A DNA stretch of 64,000 bases from the NCBI GenBank assembly GCA_946554335.1, contig CAMNSA010000002.1, positions 62,001-126,000 of the forward strand, in the 5' to 3' direction. This DNA comes from an uncultured Neglectibacter sp. GTDB taxonomy: Bacteria; Bacillota; Clostridia; Oscillospirales; Acutalibacteraceae. Below the pieces are notes generated by a model, which worked only from the letters and a program-made list of their open reading frames with translations, searched no databases and was not told the origin of the DNA. This document shows, piece after piece, positions 25,662 through 33,219 of the stretch. Made by a program: the position numbers and the translations under genes. Positions within the stretch are counted from its first letter, which is position 1. Every line of letters begins with the position of its first letter.

Positions 25662-25721
25662 CCGCCACTTAATTACATTTTTTCCTCGGCGTTTTCTTAC
25701 ATTTTATCACTGGCGCTGACA
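25662..25721 (-). repeat. IS21 right terminal repeat
   Basis: The complement starts TGTCAGCGCC and contains TGTAAGAAAACGCCGA, matching the left end block at the same offset. Confidence 0.8.
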
Positions 25722-25825
25722 GTTCGAGAAATGGAATTCGGGGTTCTGAAAGAGGGGAGGGAAAAACATCTTCTGCTTTGAACTGCCTTTTCAAAAATCT
25801 TATCTTTTCATTTAGGAGGATCATG

Positions 25826-27367
25826 ATGAAGAACGCTTGGAAAAAGACATTTTGCTGCCTGCTTTCGGCAGCGGTTCTTGCCGTATCAGCTTCAACAGCT
25901 TTAGCCAAATCTTCCGATTTTACAGATGTGCCGGAAAAAAGCTGGTACGCGGAGGCTGTGGACTATGTATCAGAGTCCGGGTTGTTTTCCGGTAAGGGGA
26001 ATGGGAAATTCGATCCCGATGGAGTGATGAATCGCGCCATGATGGTACAAGTGCTGGCAAACGCCACGGAGAATTACAAAAAAGAAGACTTCACCACCGG
26101 CGGATTCTTAGGCATGGGAATAAACTGCTTTGAACCTCTGCCCTACACCGATGTAGACGAGACCCAGACCTGGTATGGCCCGCCGATTCGTTGGGCAACC
26201 ATGTATCAGATCGCCAGCGGCAAGGGAAACAGGAAATTTGCGCCCTTTGACGCTGTTACCAGAGAGGAAACCGCCGTTATGCTTTACCGCTATGCTCAAA
26301 AAACGGAAAACAATGTAAACCATCAGGGAGCCGCTCTCAAGAAATTTTCAGACGCGAACGCCGTTTCCTCCTGGGCAAAAGACGCTATGGACTGGGCGGT
26401 GGAAAAAGAAATCTTAAAGGGCTATCCGGACGGCAGCCTGCGGCCGAAAAAGCGCACCACCAGAGCGGAAGCGGCCATGGTTTTTCTGAACGCCAAAGAC
26501 GTCCTGAAAAACCGCACAGCGGTCTATCCCATGACAGAAATCGCTCAAGAGCTGGGGATCACAGCGGAGACTTATCCAAGAGTAGACGGCTCCAAGCTGA
26601 TGCAGAATCTGGCAAACAACCTCTACTATACCATGCACGGGATCAACGACCCTCATGGGTTCCACCATTCAAGAACCCGATCCGCCTATGAAAAGCTGAT
26701 TACGGGCGATACGGATCTGATCCTGGTTCCAGCCCCTGAGGATGAAATACTGAAAGAGGCCGAAAACGCCGGGGTACAGCTGGAAAAATATGAAATTGCC
26801 AGAGAGGGGCTGGCGTTCCTTACGCCGAAGCAAAACACGGCAAAGAATGTCTCTATCGAGCAACTGCGGCAGATCTACGGCGATTATTCGATTCAAAACT
26901 GGTCCAAGCTGGGCGGTGAAAATCAGGCTCTCTTCCCTCTGTGCGGAACGAGCGGACTGGACGATGACCGTCAGGCGCAGCTGGAATACCGGATCCTTAG
27001 GGGAGTTCCCTTAAACGATCAGATACAAGAGCAGTATTCTTTTGACAACTGGAACGAGGTAATCTACCGTTTGCAGGAAACCGCGCAGGCGGAGGTTGAC
27101 GGTTTTGGAATCGCGCCCTATGGTTATACCATGCACCGCAATTTCTCCAACTACCAACACAGGGGATTAAAATTACTTTCCGTAAACGGAATGGAGCCGA
27201 CTGAGAAAAATATCGCAAACGGCGCCTATCCTCTGACATATAGCTATTATGCTGTGATCCGTGCAGACGAACCGGAAAACTCCTCCGCCAGAAAGCTGGC
27301 TCAGTGGCTTCAGACCGAAGAAGCTGGTGAGCTTGTAGAGCAAAGCGGATGGATTAAGCTGTTTTAA
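25826..27367 (+). CDS. S-layer-homology protein with solute-binding-like C-terminal domain
   Basis: This 513-residue exported protein has a signal peptide MKNAWKKTFCCLLSAAVLAV ending near ALAKS. Three SLH repeats follow: SSDFTDVPEKSWYAEAVDYV; PYTDVDETQTWYGPPIRWA; and FSDANAVSSWAKDAMDWAVE with ILKGYPDGSLRPKKRTTRAE. SLH repeats bind pyruvylated secondary wall polymer. The C-terminal 280 residues (TDLILVPAPEDEILKEAENA, SVNGMEPTEKNIANGAYPL, YYAVIRADE) resemble a PstS-like type II periplasmic binding fold. AGGAGG sits 6 bases before the second of two adjacent ATGs. It is probably a wall-attached phosphate- or ligand-binding protein; no transporter adjoins it. Confidence 0.85.
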   Translation: MKNAWKKTFCCLLSAAVLAVSASTALAKSSDFTDVPEKSWYAEAVDYVSESGLFSGKGNGKFDPDGVMNRAMMVQVLANATENYKKEDFTTGGFLGMGINCFEPLPYTDVDETQTWYGPPIRWATMYQIASGKGNRKFAPFDAVTREETAVMLYRYAQKTENNVNHQGAALKKFSDANAVSSWAKDAMDWAVEKEILKGYPDGSLRPKKRTTRAEAAMVFLNAKDVLKNRTAVYPMTEIAQELGITAETYPRVDGSKLMQNLANNLYYTMHGINDPHGFHHSRTRSAYEKLITGDTDLILVPAPEDEILKEAENAGVQLEKYEIAREGLAFLTPKQNTAKNVSIEQLRQIYGDYSIQNWSKLGGENQALFPLCGTSGLDDDRQAQLEYRILRGVPLNDQIQEQYSFDNWNEVIYRLQETAQAEVDGFGIAPYGYTMHRNFSNYQHRGLKLLSVNGMEPTEKNIANGAYPLTYSYYAVIRADEPENSSARKLAQWLQTEEAGELVEQSGWIKLF

Positions 27368-27408
27368 CCGTTCCATCGTTTCTGCGCATATATCTTTACA
27401 GATCAGCT

Positions 27409-27437
27409 TTGACAGGGCTCCCGCTTCCTGATATACT
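27409..27437 (+). promoter_or_regulatory. Sigma-A promoter
   Basis: A perfect TTGACA and TATACT with a 17-base spacer, about 40 bases before the gene at 27477. Confidence 0.8.
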
Positions 27438-27476
27438 CTGTCATAACGGAAAGAAAAAGACAAAAGGGAGAGCAGG

Positions 27477-27965
27477 ATGGGAAGGCAGCAGACAAAATGC
27501 CACGGCTCTGAGGAGCGGTTCGAGGCAGTGGCAAAATTTATCTATGAGCGCTTTGGGCGGGAGATCACCTATATTGCGGATGTGGCAGGCGGGCAGGGAA
27601 TGCTCACAAAGCTGCTGAATAAAAAGTACAATTATCGCAGCGAGGTCATCGACCCGAGGGGATATGTATTAAAAGGTGTGGAGAACAGAGAGTGCGAATA
27701 CACCTCAGATATGGCAGGTTTCTATGACCTGGTGGTGGGTCTGCACCCGGATCAGGCTACTCGTCCGGTGGTGGAAAGCGCTCTTACCACCCCCGTGCTG
27801 GTGGTGCCCTGCTGCAATTACTGGGACAGGACAAGAAAGCTGGGCACAAAGGCCCTGGTGGAAGAGATCTGTCTCTATCTCAAAGAGCAGGGAGTCCCCT
27901 ATGAGCTTGTGACCTTCGACTTCAAGGGCCCCAAAAATGTGGGGATCCTGACCGGGGGGAAATAA
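27477..27965 (+). CDS. Class I methyltransferase-like protein
   Basis: This 162-residue protein has a Rossmann start IADVAGGQGMLTKLL, the glycine-rich AdoMet loop, followed by an acidic strand end YRSEVIDPRGY. A motif-IV-like FYDLVVGLHPDQATRP precedes PVLVVPCCNYWD. Length and motifs fit a minimal methyltransferase of the SAM-dependent superfamily; the substrate is unknown. It has its own strong promoter and stands between the SLH protein and the ABC operon leader. Confidence 0.7.
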   Translation: MGRQQTKCHGSEERFEAVAKFIYERFGREITYIADVAGGQGMLTKLLNKKYNYRSEVIDPRGYVLKGVENRECEYTSDMAGFYDLVVGLHPDQATRPVVESALTTPVLVVPCCNYWDRTRKLGTKALVEEICLYLKEQGVPYELVTFDFKGPKNVGILTGGK

Positions 27966-28036
27966 CCTGTTTTCTTCTCCGGAAAAATAAAATCTCTGAT
28001 TTTACTATCAAATCCCGAAAATCAAGAAATTTTTTA

Positions 28037-28065
28037 TTGACTTTCTTTAATTTGACCGGTATAAT
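28037..28065 (+). promoter_or_regulatory. Sigma-A promoter of the ABC exporter operon
   Basis: TTGACT at 28037-28042 and a perfect TATAAT at 28060-28065 with 17-base spacing. The transcript would carry a leader of about 255 bases before the ATPase gene. Confidence 0.85.
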
Positions 28066-28071
28066 GAAAAT

Positions 28072-28329
28072 CCGCCTCTTTTTGACCGCGTTACGTTGAC
28101 GCTGCCAAAGGCAGGTGAAAATGCGGATCTTTGCCGCCTGATGAGAATGATACCCCTGGGGGAGCTTTCCTCCGGGGCCTTGCGGCGTTCTCAAATGGTT
28201 TGAAAAAGCGGGCGTGTCAGCTTTTTTGGGAGGATTCGGATTTTCCAACAAAACTGCACCGGCTTTGAAAGGGGATGGCCTTTTCCCTGCTGAAGCCGGT
28301 AAAATGAAAAAGGACGGTGAATAGATCGT
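28072..28329 (+). ncRNA. Structured 5' leader of the ABC exporter
   Basis: The leader contains a nested stem (GCCGC...GCGGC around CCCCTGGGGGAG and CCTCCGGGG, about 28134-28186) and a second long stem ACCGGCTT...AAGCCGGT with inner AGGG/CCCT at about 28258-28303, just before the ATPase start. This looks like an attenuator or riboswitch-type regulator, but I recognise no known class. No gene is seen in 27966-28329. Confidence 0.5.
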
Positions 28330-29133
28330 ATGATCGAGGTTTCTCATTTGCAAAAGAGCTTCCGGGTGGCAAGGCGCAATGCCGGGTTTTCTCAGGCAGT
28401 AAAGGCGCTGTTTCACCGGGAGTACGAGGAGATCCACGCCCTTTCCGATGTGAGCTTTTCCATAGGGGAGGGAGAGATGGTAGGCTATATCGGCCCCAAC
28501 GGGGCCGGGAAGAGCAGCACCATCAAGATCCTGAGCGGGATTCTGACGCCGGACGGCGGCGAATGCCGGATCGACGGCAGAGTTCCCTGGAAAGAGCGTA
28601 AGGAGCACGTAAAACATATCGGCGTCGTATTCGGCCAGCGCTCACAGCTCTGGTGGGACGTGCCCGTCATCGATTCCTTTGAACTGCTTCGTGAGATCTA
28701 TTCCATTGAGGACAGCCTTTATCAAAAGAACCTTTCCCGATTGACAGAGCTGCTGGAGCTTAGTCAGCTTTTGCGCACGCCTACCCGTCAGCTCTCTTTG
28801 GGCCAGCGGATGCGCTGCGAGATCGCGGCCTCTCTGCTGCACAGTCCGAAGGTGTTGTTTTTGGACGAGCCTACCATCGGGCTGGACGCTGTGTCCAAGC
28901 TGGCGGTGCGGGAATTTATCAAGGAGCTCAACCGGGAGGAAAAGACCACTGTGATCCTTACCACCCATGATATGCAGGACATCGAGGCCCTGGCCAGCCG
29001 GGTGATCCTGATCGGGAAGGGGAGGCTTTTGCTGGACGGGACTTTGGAGGATATCAGCGCTGCTGTAGGCGGGGAAAATTCCGGGCAGATCGACGAGACC
29101 CTGGCCCAGCTATATAAGCAGTATGATATTTAG
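28330..29133 (+). CDS. ABC-2 type exporter ATPase
   Basis: This 267-residue ATP-binding subunit has Walker A GPNGAGKSSTIK at about residues 57-68, the Q-loop in GVVFGQRSQLWWD, signature LSLGQRMRCEIAASL and Walker B VLFLDEPTIGLD. The switch His lies in ILTTHDM. The family (NatA/DrrA-like, with the characteristic long EVSHLQKSF...EEIHALSDVSF opening) drives drug or lipid export with two six-helix permeases. Both permeases follow in the same operon. Confidence 0.92.
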   Translation: MIEVSHLQKSFRVARRNAGFSQAVKALFHREYEEIHALSDVSFSIGEGEMVGYIGPNGAGKSSTIKILSGILTPDGGECRIDGRVPWKERKEHVKHIGVVFGQRSQLWWDVPVIDSFELLREIYSIEDSLYQKNLSRLTELLELSQLLRTPTRQLSLGQRMRCEIAASLLHSPKVLFLDEPTIGLDAVSKLAVREFIKELNREEKTTVILTTHDMQDIEALASRVILIGKGRLLLDGTLEDISAAVGGENSGQIDETLAQLYKQYDI

Positions 29134-29149
29134 AAGGGGGAAATGGAAT

Positions 29150-29953
29150 ATGAAAAAATACTTTTCTTTTTTCCGCCTTCGCTTTGTCACGAGCCTGCAA
29201 TACCGAATCGCGGCGCTGGCAGGATTATCTACACAGTTTGTGTGGGGCGCTCTGCTGATTCTGGCCTACCGCGCCTTTTATCAGGCAGAGCCGGAGGCTT
29301 TTCCCATGAGCTTTCAGGCTACCGCCACCTATGTGTGGCTGCAGCAGGCACTTTTGGCTCTGTTTCAGCCTTGGGGCTTTGAAAACGATATTTTTGAGTC
29401 TGTGCAAAGTGGCACGGTGGCTTATGAGCTGTGCAGGCCTGTGAGCGTTTACGGGATGTGGTTTTCCCGCACGGCAGCAAGGCGTATCTCTTCCGTACTG
29501 CTTCGCTGTATCCCGATCTTTTTGATAGCTCCGTTTCTGCCTGCTCCCTACGGGCTTGCAGGTCCCGCCGGAGCTCCGGCATTTTTCTGGGCGCTCTTCT
29601 CTCTGGTGTTGGGTTCACTGGTGGCGGTGGCCTTTGTCCAGATCGTCTACTTTTCCACCTTCTTTACCATCGCCACAGAAGGGGTCAGGGCCTTGTCCGC
29701 TTCTCTCGTCGAGTTTCTACAGGGCGCGGTGATTCCCATTCCCTTTCTGCCGGACGGGGTGCGGCAGGTGGTAGAGCTTTTGCCCTTTGCCTCCATGCTG
29801 AACGCCCCCTTGCGGATCTATTCCGGGGACATCAGCGGAGCGTTTCTTTACCGGGTGGTAGCCTTGCAGCTATTCTGGCTTCTCGCCCTAGTCCTGGTGG
29901 GAAAGCTGATGGAGCGGTGCGCCATGAAACGCACGGTCCTTTTGGGAGGTTGA
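29150..29953 (+). CDS. ABC-2 type exporter permease 1
   Basis: This 267-residue membrane protein has about six predicted helices, e.g. GLSTQFVWGALLILAYRAF and LALVLVGKLMERC at the end. It belongs to the ABC-2 permease family paired with ATPases of the 28330 type. The start at 29150 (MKKYFSFF) is preferred over 29123 because GGGGG lies upstream. Together with the gene at 29994 it forms a heterodimeric channel. Confidence 0.85.
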   Translation: MKKYFSFFRLRFVTSLQYRIAALAGLSTQFVWGALLILAYRAFYQAEPEAFPMSFQATATYVWLQQALLALFQPWGFENDIFESVQSGTVAYELCRPVSVYGMWFSRTAARRISSVLLRCIPIFLIAPFLPAPYGLAGPAGAPAFFWALFSLVLGSLVAVAFVQIVYFSTFFTIATEGVRALSASLVEFLQGAVIPIPFLPDGVRQVVELLPFASMLNAPLRIYSGDISGAFLYRVVALQLFWLLALVLVGKLMERCAMKRTVLLGG

Positions 29954-29993
29954 GCCATATGAGATGGAGCATATGTTCAAGGAGGGAAAAGAC

Positions 29994-30770
29994 ATGAGAC
30001 TGTACAGAAAATATTTCGGGATCCACTTAAAGGGCGCAATGCAGTACAAGGCCTCCTTTTTTCTGGCAGTGTTCGCGCAGGCGCTGGTGACGGTCAATGT
30101 GTTTTTAGGGATCTTCTTCCTCTTCCAGCGGTTTCATAAAATTGGGGGATTCACCTACAGTCAGGTCTTGCTATGCTATAGCGTAGTTTTGCTCCAGTTT
30201 TATATCGCGGAATTTTTCGCCAGAGGCTTTGACCGTTTTCCCGTCATGCTGGGGAACGGCCAGTTTGACCGGATCCTGGTGCGCCCCAGAAATACGGTGT
30301 TTCAGGTGCTGATGAGCCGGTTCGACTTTGCCCGCATCGGCAGAGTGCTTCAGGCGGTGGTGCTGCTGCCCTACGCCATTGCTACCGCGGGGGTGAACTG
30401 GGATTTTTGGAAGGTTCTGACTCTGATTTTCATGATCCTGGGGGGAGCGTTGCTCTTTGCCGCTATCTTTGTCCTGGTGGCCGCCTGCTCCTTTTTCACC
30501 ACCGAAGGGCTGGAGGTAGGCAATATCCTGTCGGACGGCGGGAAGGAGCACGGAAAGTACCCCTGGTCGGTGTATGGAAAGCCGGTGCTGTTCTTTACCA
30601 CCTTCATCGTGCCCTATGCCTTGACCCAGTACTATCCTCTGCTCTATTTGCTGGGGCAAAAAACAAATCCCCTTTACATCTTTCTGCCCCTTTTGTCCAC
30701 CTGGTTTATGATCCCCTGCTTTCTCTTCTGGCGGGTAGGGCTTCGGCACTATAAATCCACGGGCTCCTGA
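29994..30770 (+). CDS. ABC-2 type exporter permease 2
   Basis: This 258-residue membrane protein starts MRLYRKYFGIHLKGAMQYK, typical of the second permease in this family, and has six helices including VLTLIFMILGGALLFAAIFV. AAGGAGGG precedes ATG 29994. It is related in layout to the gene at 29150. The cargo cannot be predicted. Confidence 0.85.
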   Translation: MRLYRKYFGIHLKGAMQYKASFFLAVFAQALVTVNVFLGIFFLFQRFHKIGGFTYSQVLLCYSVVLLQFYIAEFFARGFDRFPVMLGNGQFDRILVRPRNTVFQVLMSRFDFARIGRVLQAVVLLPYAIATAGVNWDFWKVLTLIFMILGGALLFAAIFVLVAACSFFTTEGLEVGNILSDGGKEHGKYPWSVYGKPVLFFTTFIVPYALTQYYPLLYLLGQKTNPLYIFLPLLSTWFMIPCFLFWRVGLRHYKSTGS

Positions 30771-30787
30771 GAATAGGAGGAAAAAAC

Positions 30788-31315
30788 ATGATTTTGGAAA
30801 CGGAACGCCTTACGCTCAGAAAGCTTACAAAAGAAGACCTTCCCGCCCTGTGTAAGATCATGCAGGATGAAAAGACCATGTACGCCTACGAGGGCGCCTT
30901 TACTACCGCCGAGGTGGAGGGCTGGATCGGTCGGCAGCTTGCCCGATATGAAAAGTATGGCTTCGGCCTGTGGGCTGTTATTTTGAAGGAGACAGGAGAT
31001 CTGATCGGCCAGTGCGGGCTGACCATGCAGCCCTGGAAGGAAGAGGAGGTACTGGAGATCGGCTATCTCTTTCGCCGGGACTGCTGGCATAACGGCTATG
31101 CGACAGAGGCGGCAAGGGCCTGTAAGGAGTATGCCTTTTCTGTTTTGGGGGCCAAAGAGGTGTGCTCGATCATCCGGGATACCAATTCCGCTTCTCAGAG
31201 GGTGGCCCAAAGAAACGGGATGCTGAAGGAAGATAGCTGGATCAAGAATTTCCGGGGAGTGGACATGCCCCATGACCGGTATGTGGCTTATGCGGAGAAA
31301 GAAGTGAAAAGCTGA
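30788..31315 (+). CDS. GNAT acetyltransferase (RimJ/RimL type)
   Basis: This 175-residue protein has the family opening ILETERLTLRKLTKEDLPAL, the acetyl-CoA-binding motif GYLFRRDCWHNGYATEAARA and the final VCSIIRDTNSASQRVAQRNG block. It starts 17 bases after the permease stop with AGGAGG, so it may share the ABC operon. The substrate is an unknown N-terminal amine or small molecule. Confidence 0.88.
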   Translation: MILETERLTLRKLTKEDLPALCKIMQDEKTMYAYEGAFTTAEVEGWIGRQLARYEKYGFGLWAVILKETGDLIGQCGLTMQPWKEEEVLEIGYLFRRDCWHNGYATEAARACKEYAFSVLGAKEVCSIIRDTNSASQRVAQRNGMLKEDSWIKNFRGVDMPHDRYVAYAEKEVKS

Positions 31316-31424
31316 TCTGCTTTACATCCGAATTTGGAGCTTGTGCCGGAAAGACTGGGAAAAAGAACCAAGTAGTTTTTTCGGGGGAGTACCGTAAAAG
31401 TAGTATGAAATACGCATAACAATG

Positions 31425-31500
31425 GAGAAAAAGTACGGTTTCATGCCCGAAGGACATGAAATGCGGGCCATACCGGGGCCCGCAAGTAGTTTTTCTGAGG
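31425..31500 (+). ncRNA. Repeat copy 1: candidate small RNA
   Basis: This 76-bp element has the hairpin TTTCATG-CCCGAAGGA-CATGAAA (31439-31461) followed by GGGCC/GGCCC. It matches the reverse complement of 40325-40400 closely. It is followed by the intrinsic terminator at 31516. The rest of 31316-31645 is AT-rich with no gene. Confidence 0.5.
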
Positions 31501-31515
31501 GACTGCTGTTTTTCC

Positions 31516-31545
31516 AAGGGACTGCTGTTTTCAGCAGTCCCTTTT
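31516..31545 (+). terminator. Intrinsic terminator
   Basis: A 12-bp stem (AAGGGACTGCTG/CAGCAGTCCCTT) with a 4-T loop is followed by TT. It lies after repeat copy 1. A second GGGACTGCTG is present 18 bases upstream. Confidence 0.7.
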
Positions 31546-31645
31546 GCAGCTTAGTCGGGGATTTCGGCAGGTGAGGGAAAATCCATTGATTCCCTTCATC
31601 ATTCAGGATATACTGAAGCGGTGATCACGGAAAGGAGAAAACAAC

Positions 31646-32086
31646 ATGCGGCTGTCGATTGAAGAAGGGGCAGAGTTTGCGGAACCGGAAATTATCATTC
31701 GCTGCCTGAAAGCTTCTGATTCGCAGATCAAGAAGCTTCTGGGATTTTTGCAGATCCTAAACAAAAAGCTGACAGGAGTTCGAGCCGGGCAGACCTATCT
31801 TTTGGAAGCCGAAGAAGTACTTTACATCGATACGGCGGACAAAAAGACCTTTCTCTATACGGAGAAAGAGGTCTATGAAACGCCCCTGCGCCTCTATGAG
31901 CTGGAAGAGCGGCTTGCCGCCTGCGATTTCTTTCGCGCCACCAAGTCATCCATCGTGAATTTTAATGGGATCCGTTCTCTGCGTCCGGACTTCGGAGGGC
32001 GGATGCTGGTGACAATGGCCAATGGAGAACAGCTTGTGATATCCCGTCAATATGTTCCCTATATCAAGAAAAAACTGGGACTATAG
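31646..32086 (+). CDS. LytTR-type DNA-binding regulator
   Basis: This 146-residue protein has a LytTR domain at about residues 45-146 (EAEEVLYIDTADKKTFLYTE, FFRATKSSIVNFNGIRSLRP, GEQLVISRQYVPYIKKKLG). There is no receiver domain. Such stand-alone LytTR regulators are typically partnered with a DUF3021 membrane protein, which is the next gene. The membrane partner probably holds or controls the regulator; the signal is unknown. AAGGAG precedes the ATG. Confidence 0.9.
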   Translation: MRLSIEEGAEFAEPEIIIRCLKASDSQIKKLLGFLQILNKKLTGVRAGQTYLLEAEEVLYIDTADKKTFLYTEKEVYETPLRLYELEERLAACDFFRATKSSIVNFNGIRSLRPDFGGRMLVTMANGEQLVISRQYVPYIKKKLGL

Positions 32087-32104
32087 GATGAAAGGAGCAA
32101 TGAG

Positions 32105-32551
32105 ATGAAAAAATTTTTTCGGTTTGTAGTAGAATTCAAGTCCTGGCTGAGCCTGTGCTTTACTGCCTCGATCCTGATTTTTATCACCATCAGCTGGCTC
32201 ATAGGGGAGAAAACGGTGAAGATTTCCAGTCTGTTTCAGATCTTTCTGCTGGCGGCGGGGATCACACTGCTGCAATTTGTCTTCTTTTCCGGGCAGGTCA
32301 TTCAGAAAATGCGGTATTCCCTGCGGCTTTTGCTGTTCGCCCTGCCCGCTTTGGGCCTTGTAAGCCTTTGCGCGGCGGGGTTCGGCTGGGTCCCCAGAGG
32401 AAACGCAGGGGCCTGGGTCCTGTTCTGTGTGATTTTTCTCGTCTGCTTTGCGTTGATCTGTGCCGGATTTGAATTTTGCTTTTGGGCTGCCGGAAAAAAA
32501 TATGACGGCCTTTTAGGGCAGTATCGGAGCAAAAAAGAGGAACGCTCTTAA
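32105..32551 (+). CDS. DUF3021 membrane protein
   Basis: This 148-residue protein has four membrane helices (LSLCFTASILIFITISWLI, IFLLAAGITLLQFVFF, LLLFALPALGLVSLCAAGFG, WVLFCVIFLVCFALICAGF) and a charged C-terminus. DUF3021 proteins are encoded with LytTR regulators, as here 18 bases upstream, and form a small membrane-associated regulatory pair. Confidence 0.88.
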   Translation: MKKFFRFVVEFKSWLSLCFTASILIFITISWLIGEKTVKISSLFQIFLLAAGITLLQFVFFSGQVIQKMRYSLRLLLFALPALGLVSLCAAGFGWVPRGNAGAWVLFCVIFLVCFALICAGFEFCFWAAGKKYDGLLGQYRSKKEERS

Positions 32552-32566
32552 AAGAGAAAGGCATGC

Positions 32567-32595
32567 TTGAAGTTTTCCCGCTTCTTCTGTATACT
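32567..32595 (+). promoter_or_regulatory. Sigma-A promoter
   Basis: TTGAAG at 32567-32572 and TATACT at 32590-32595, 17-base spacer. The expected RNA start near 32602 is just before the G14 tract. Confidence 0.75.
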
Positions 32596-32607
32596 GAACG
32601 AAAAGAA

Positions 32608-32621
32608 GGGGGGGGGGGGGG
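32608..32621. repeat. G14 homopolymer tract before the SprT-like gene
   Basis: Fourteen consecutive G lie between the predicted RNA start and the ATG at 32628, directly abutting GAAGGAAATG. Such tracts slip in replication and can change expression. Confidence 0.8.
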
Positions 32622-32627
32622 AAGGAA

Positions 32628-33116
32628 ATGACTGCGCAGGAGATAGACGCTATGATGCAGGAGCTGATCCTTTCCCTTCACAGACTTTCTGTCCCGGTTC
32701 CCTCCAATATCTGTCCTCGGGTGCTCTACAATACCAGGGCCAAGCGCCGTCTGGGCTGCTGTTATGACCGGGGCGGGTTCTATGAGATCGAGCTTTCCTC
32801 TTCGATTTTGGAGGAGCCGCAGAAGGTAAAAGAGGTGCTGATCCATGAGCTTCTGCATACTTGTAAAGGCTGCCATAATCATGGCAAGCGCTGGAAGCAG
32901 TACGGCGAAAGGGTCAAAGAGGCCTGGGGGATCTCTGTGACCAGAGCTGTAAAGCTGGAGGGTCCGGCAGAGCCTCTCAGGCAGGAGCAGGTAAAATATG
33001 TGCTGCAATGCGAGAAATGCGGAGCGGTTTTCCCCAGAAAGCGGATGTCAAAGGCGGTGAAGCTTCCTAACCGGTATCGCTGCCGCTGTGGGGGAAAGCT
33101 CAAAAGACTGCTGTAG
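32628..33116 (+). CDS. SprT-like zinc metalloprotease
   Basis: This 162-residue protein has the zincin motif VLIHELLHTCKGCHNHGKRW at about residues 72-91, with the third ligand in CHNHG. A C-terminal zinc ribbon (LQCEKCGAVFPRKR...RYRCRCGGKL) follows at about 126-157. SprT/Spartan-type proteases act near DNA, for example on crosslinked proteins; the bacterial roles are less clear. The gene ends in a strong terminator. Expression may depend on the G14 tract. Confidence 0.85.
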   Translation: MTAQEIDAMMQELILSLHRLSVPVPSNICPRVLYNTRAKRRLGCCYDRGGFYEIELSSSILEEPQKVKEVLIHELLHTCKGCHNHGKRWKQYGERVKEAWGISVTRAVKLEGPAEPLRQEQVKYVLQCEKCGAVFPRKRMSKAVKLPNRYRCRCGGKLKRLL

Positions 33117-33122
33117 AAAACA

Positions 33123-33151
33123 GGGACTGTTTCATTTTTTGAAACAGTCCC
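33123..33151. terminator. Intrinsic terminator
   Basis: A 12-bp stem (GGGACTGTTTCA/TGAAACAGTCCC) with a 5-T loop follows the SprT-like gene and can serve both converging transcripts. Confidence 0.8.
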
Positions 33152-33219
33152 CTATTGTTTGTAATCGTTATCCGTTCAATCAAAAACTCTTTCTGCCAAA
33201 ACACCATGTAAGGATAAGT

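Larger units (their letters stand above)
23506..25721 (-). mobile_element. IS21-family insertion sequence, inactivated
   Basis: The 2216-bp element is bounded by TGTCAACGCC... on the left and the complement of TGTCAGCGCC... on the right, with 44 of 60 matching terminal positions. It carries istA and istB in the standard overlapping order. Both genes contain one in-frame stop. No matching 4-8 bp target duplication is seen at the borders, which suggests a later deletion or rearrangement next to the IS. That also explains why the kinase 5' part is not found on the other side. Confidence 0.9.
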
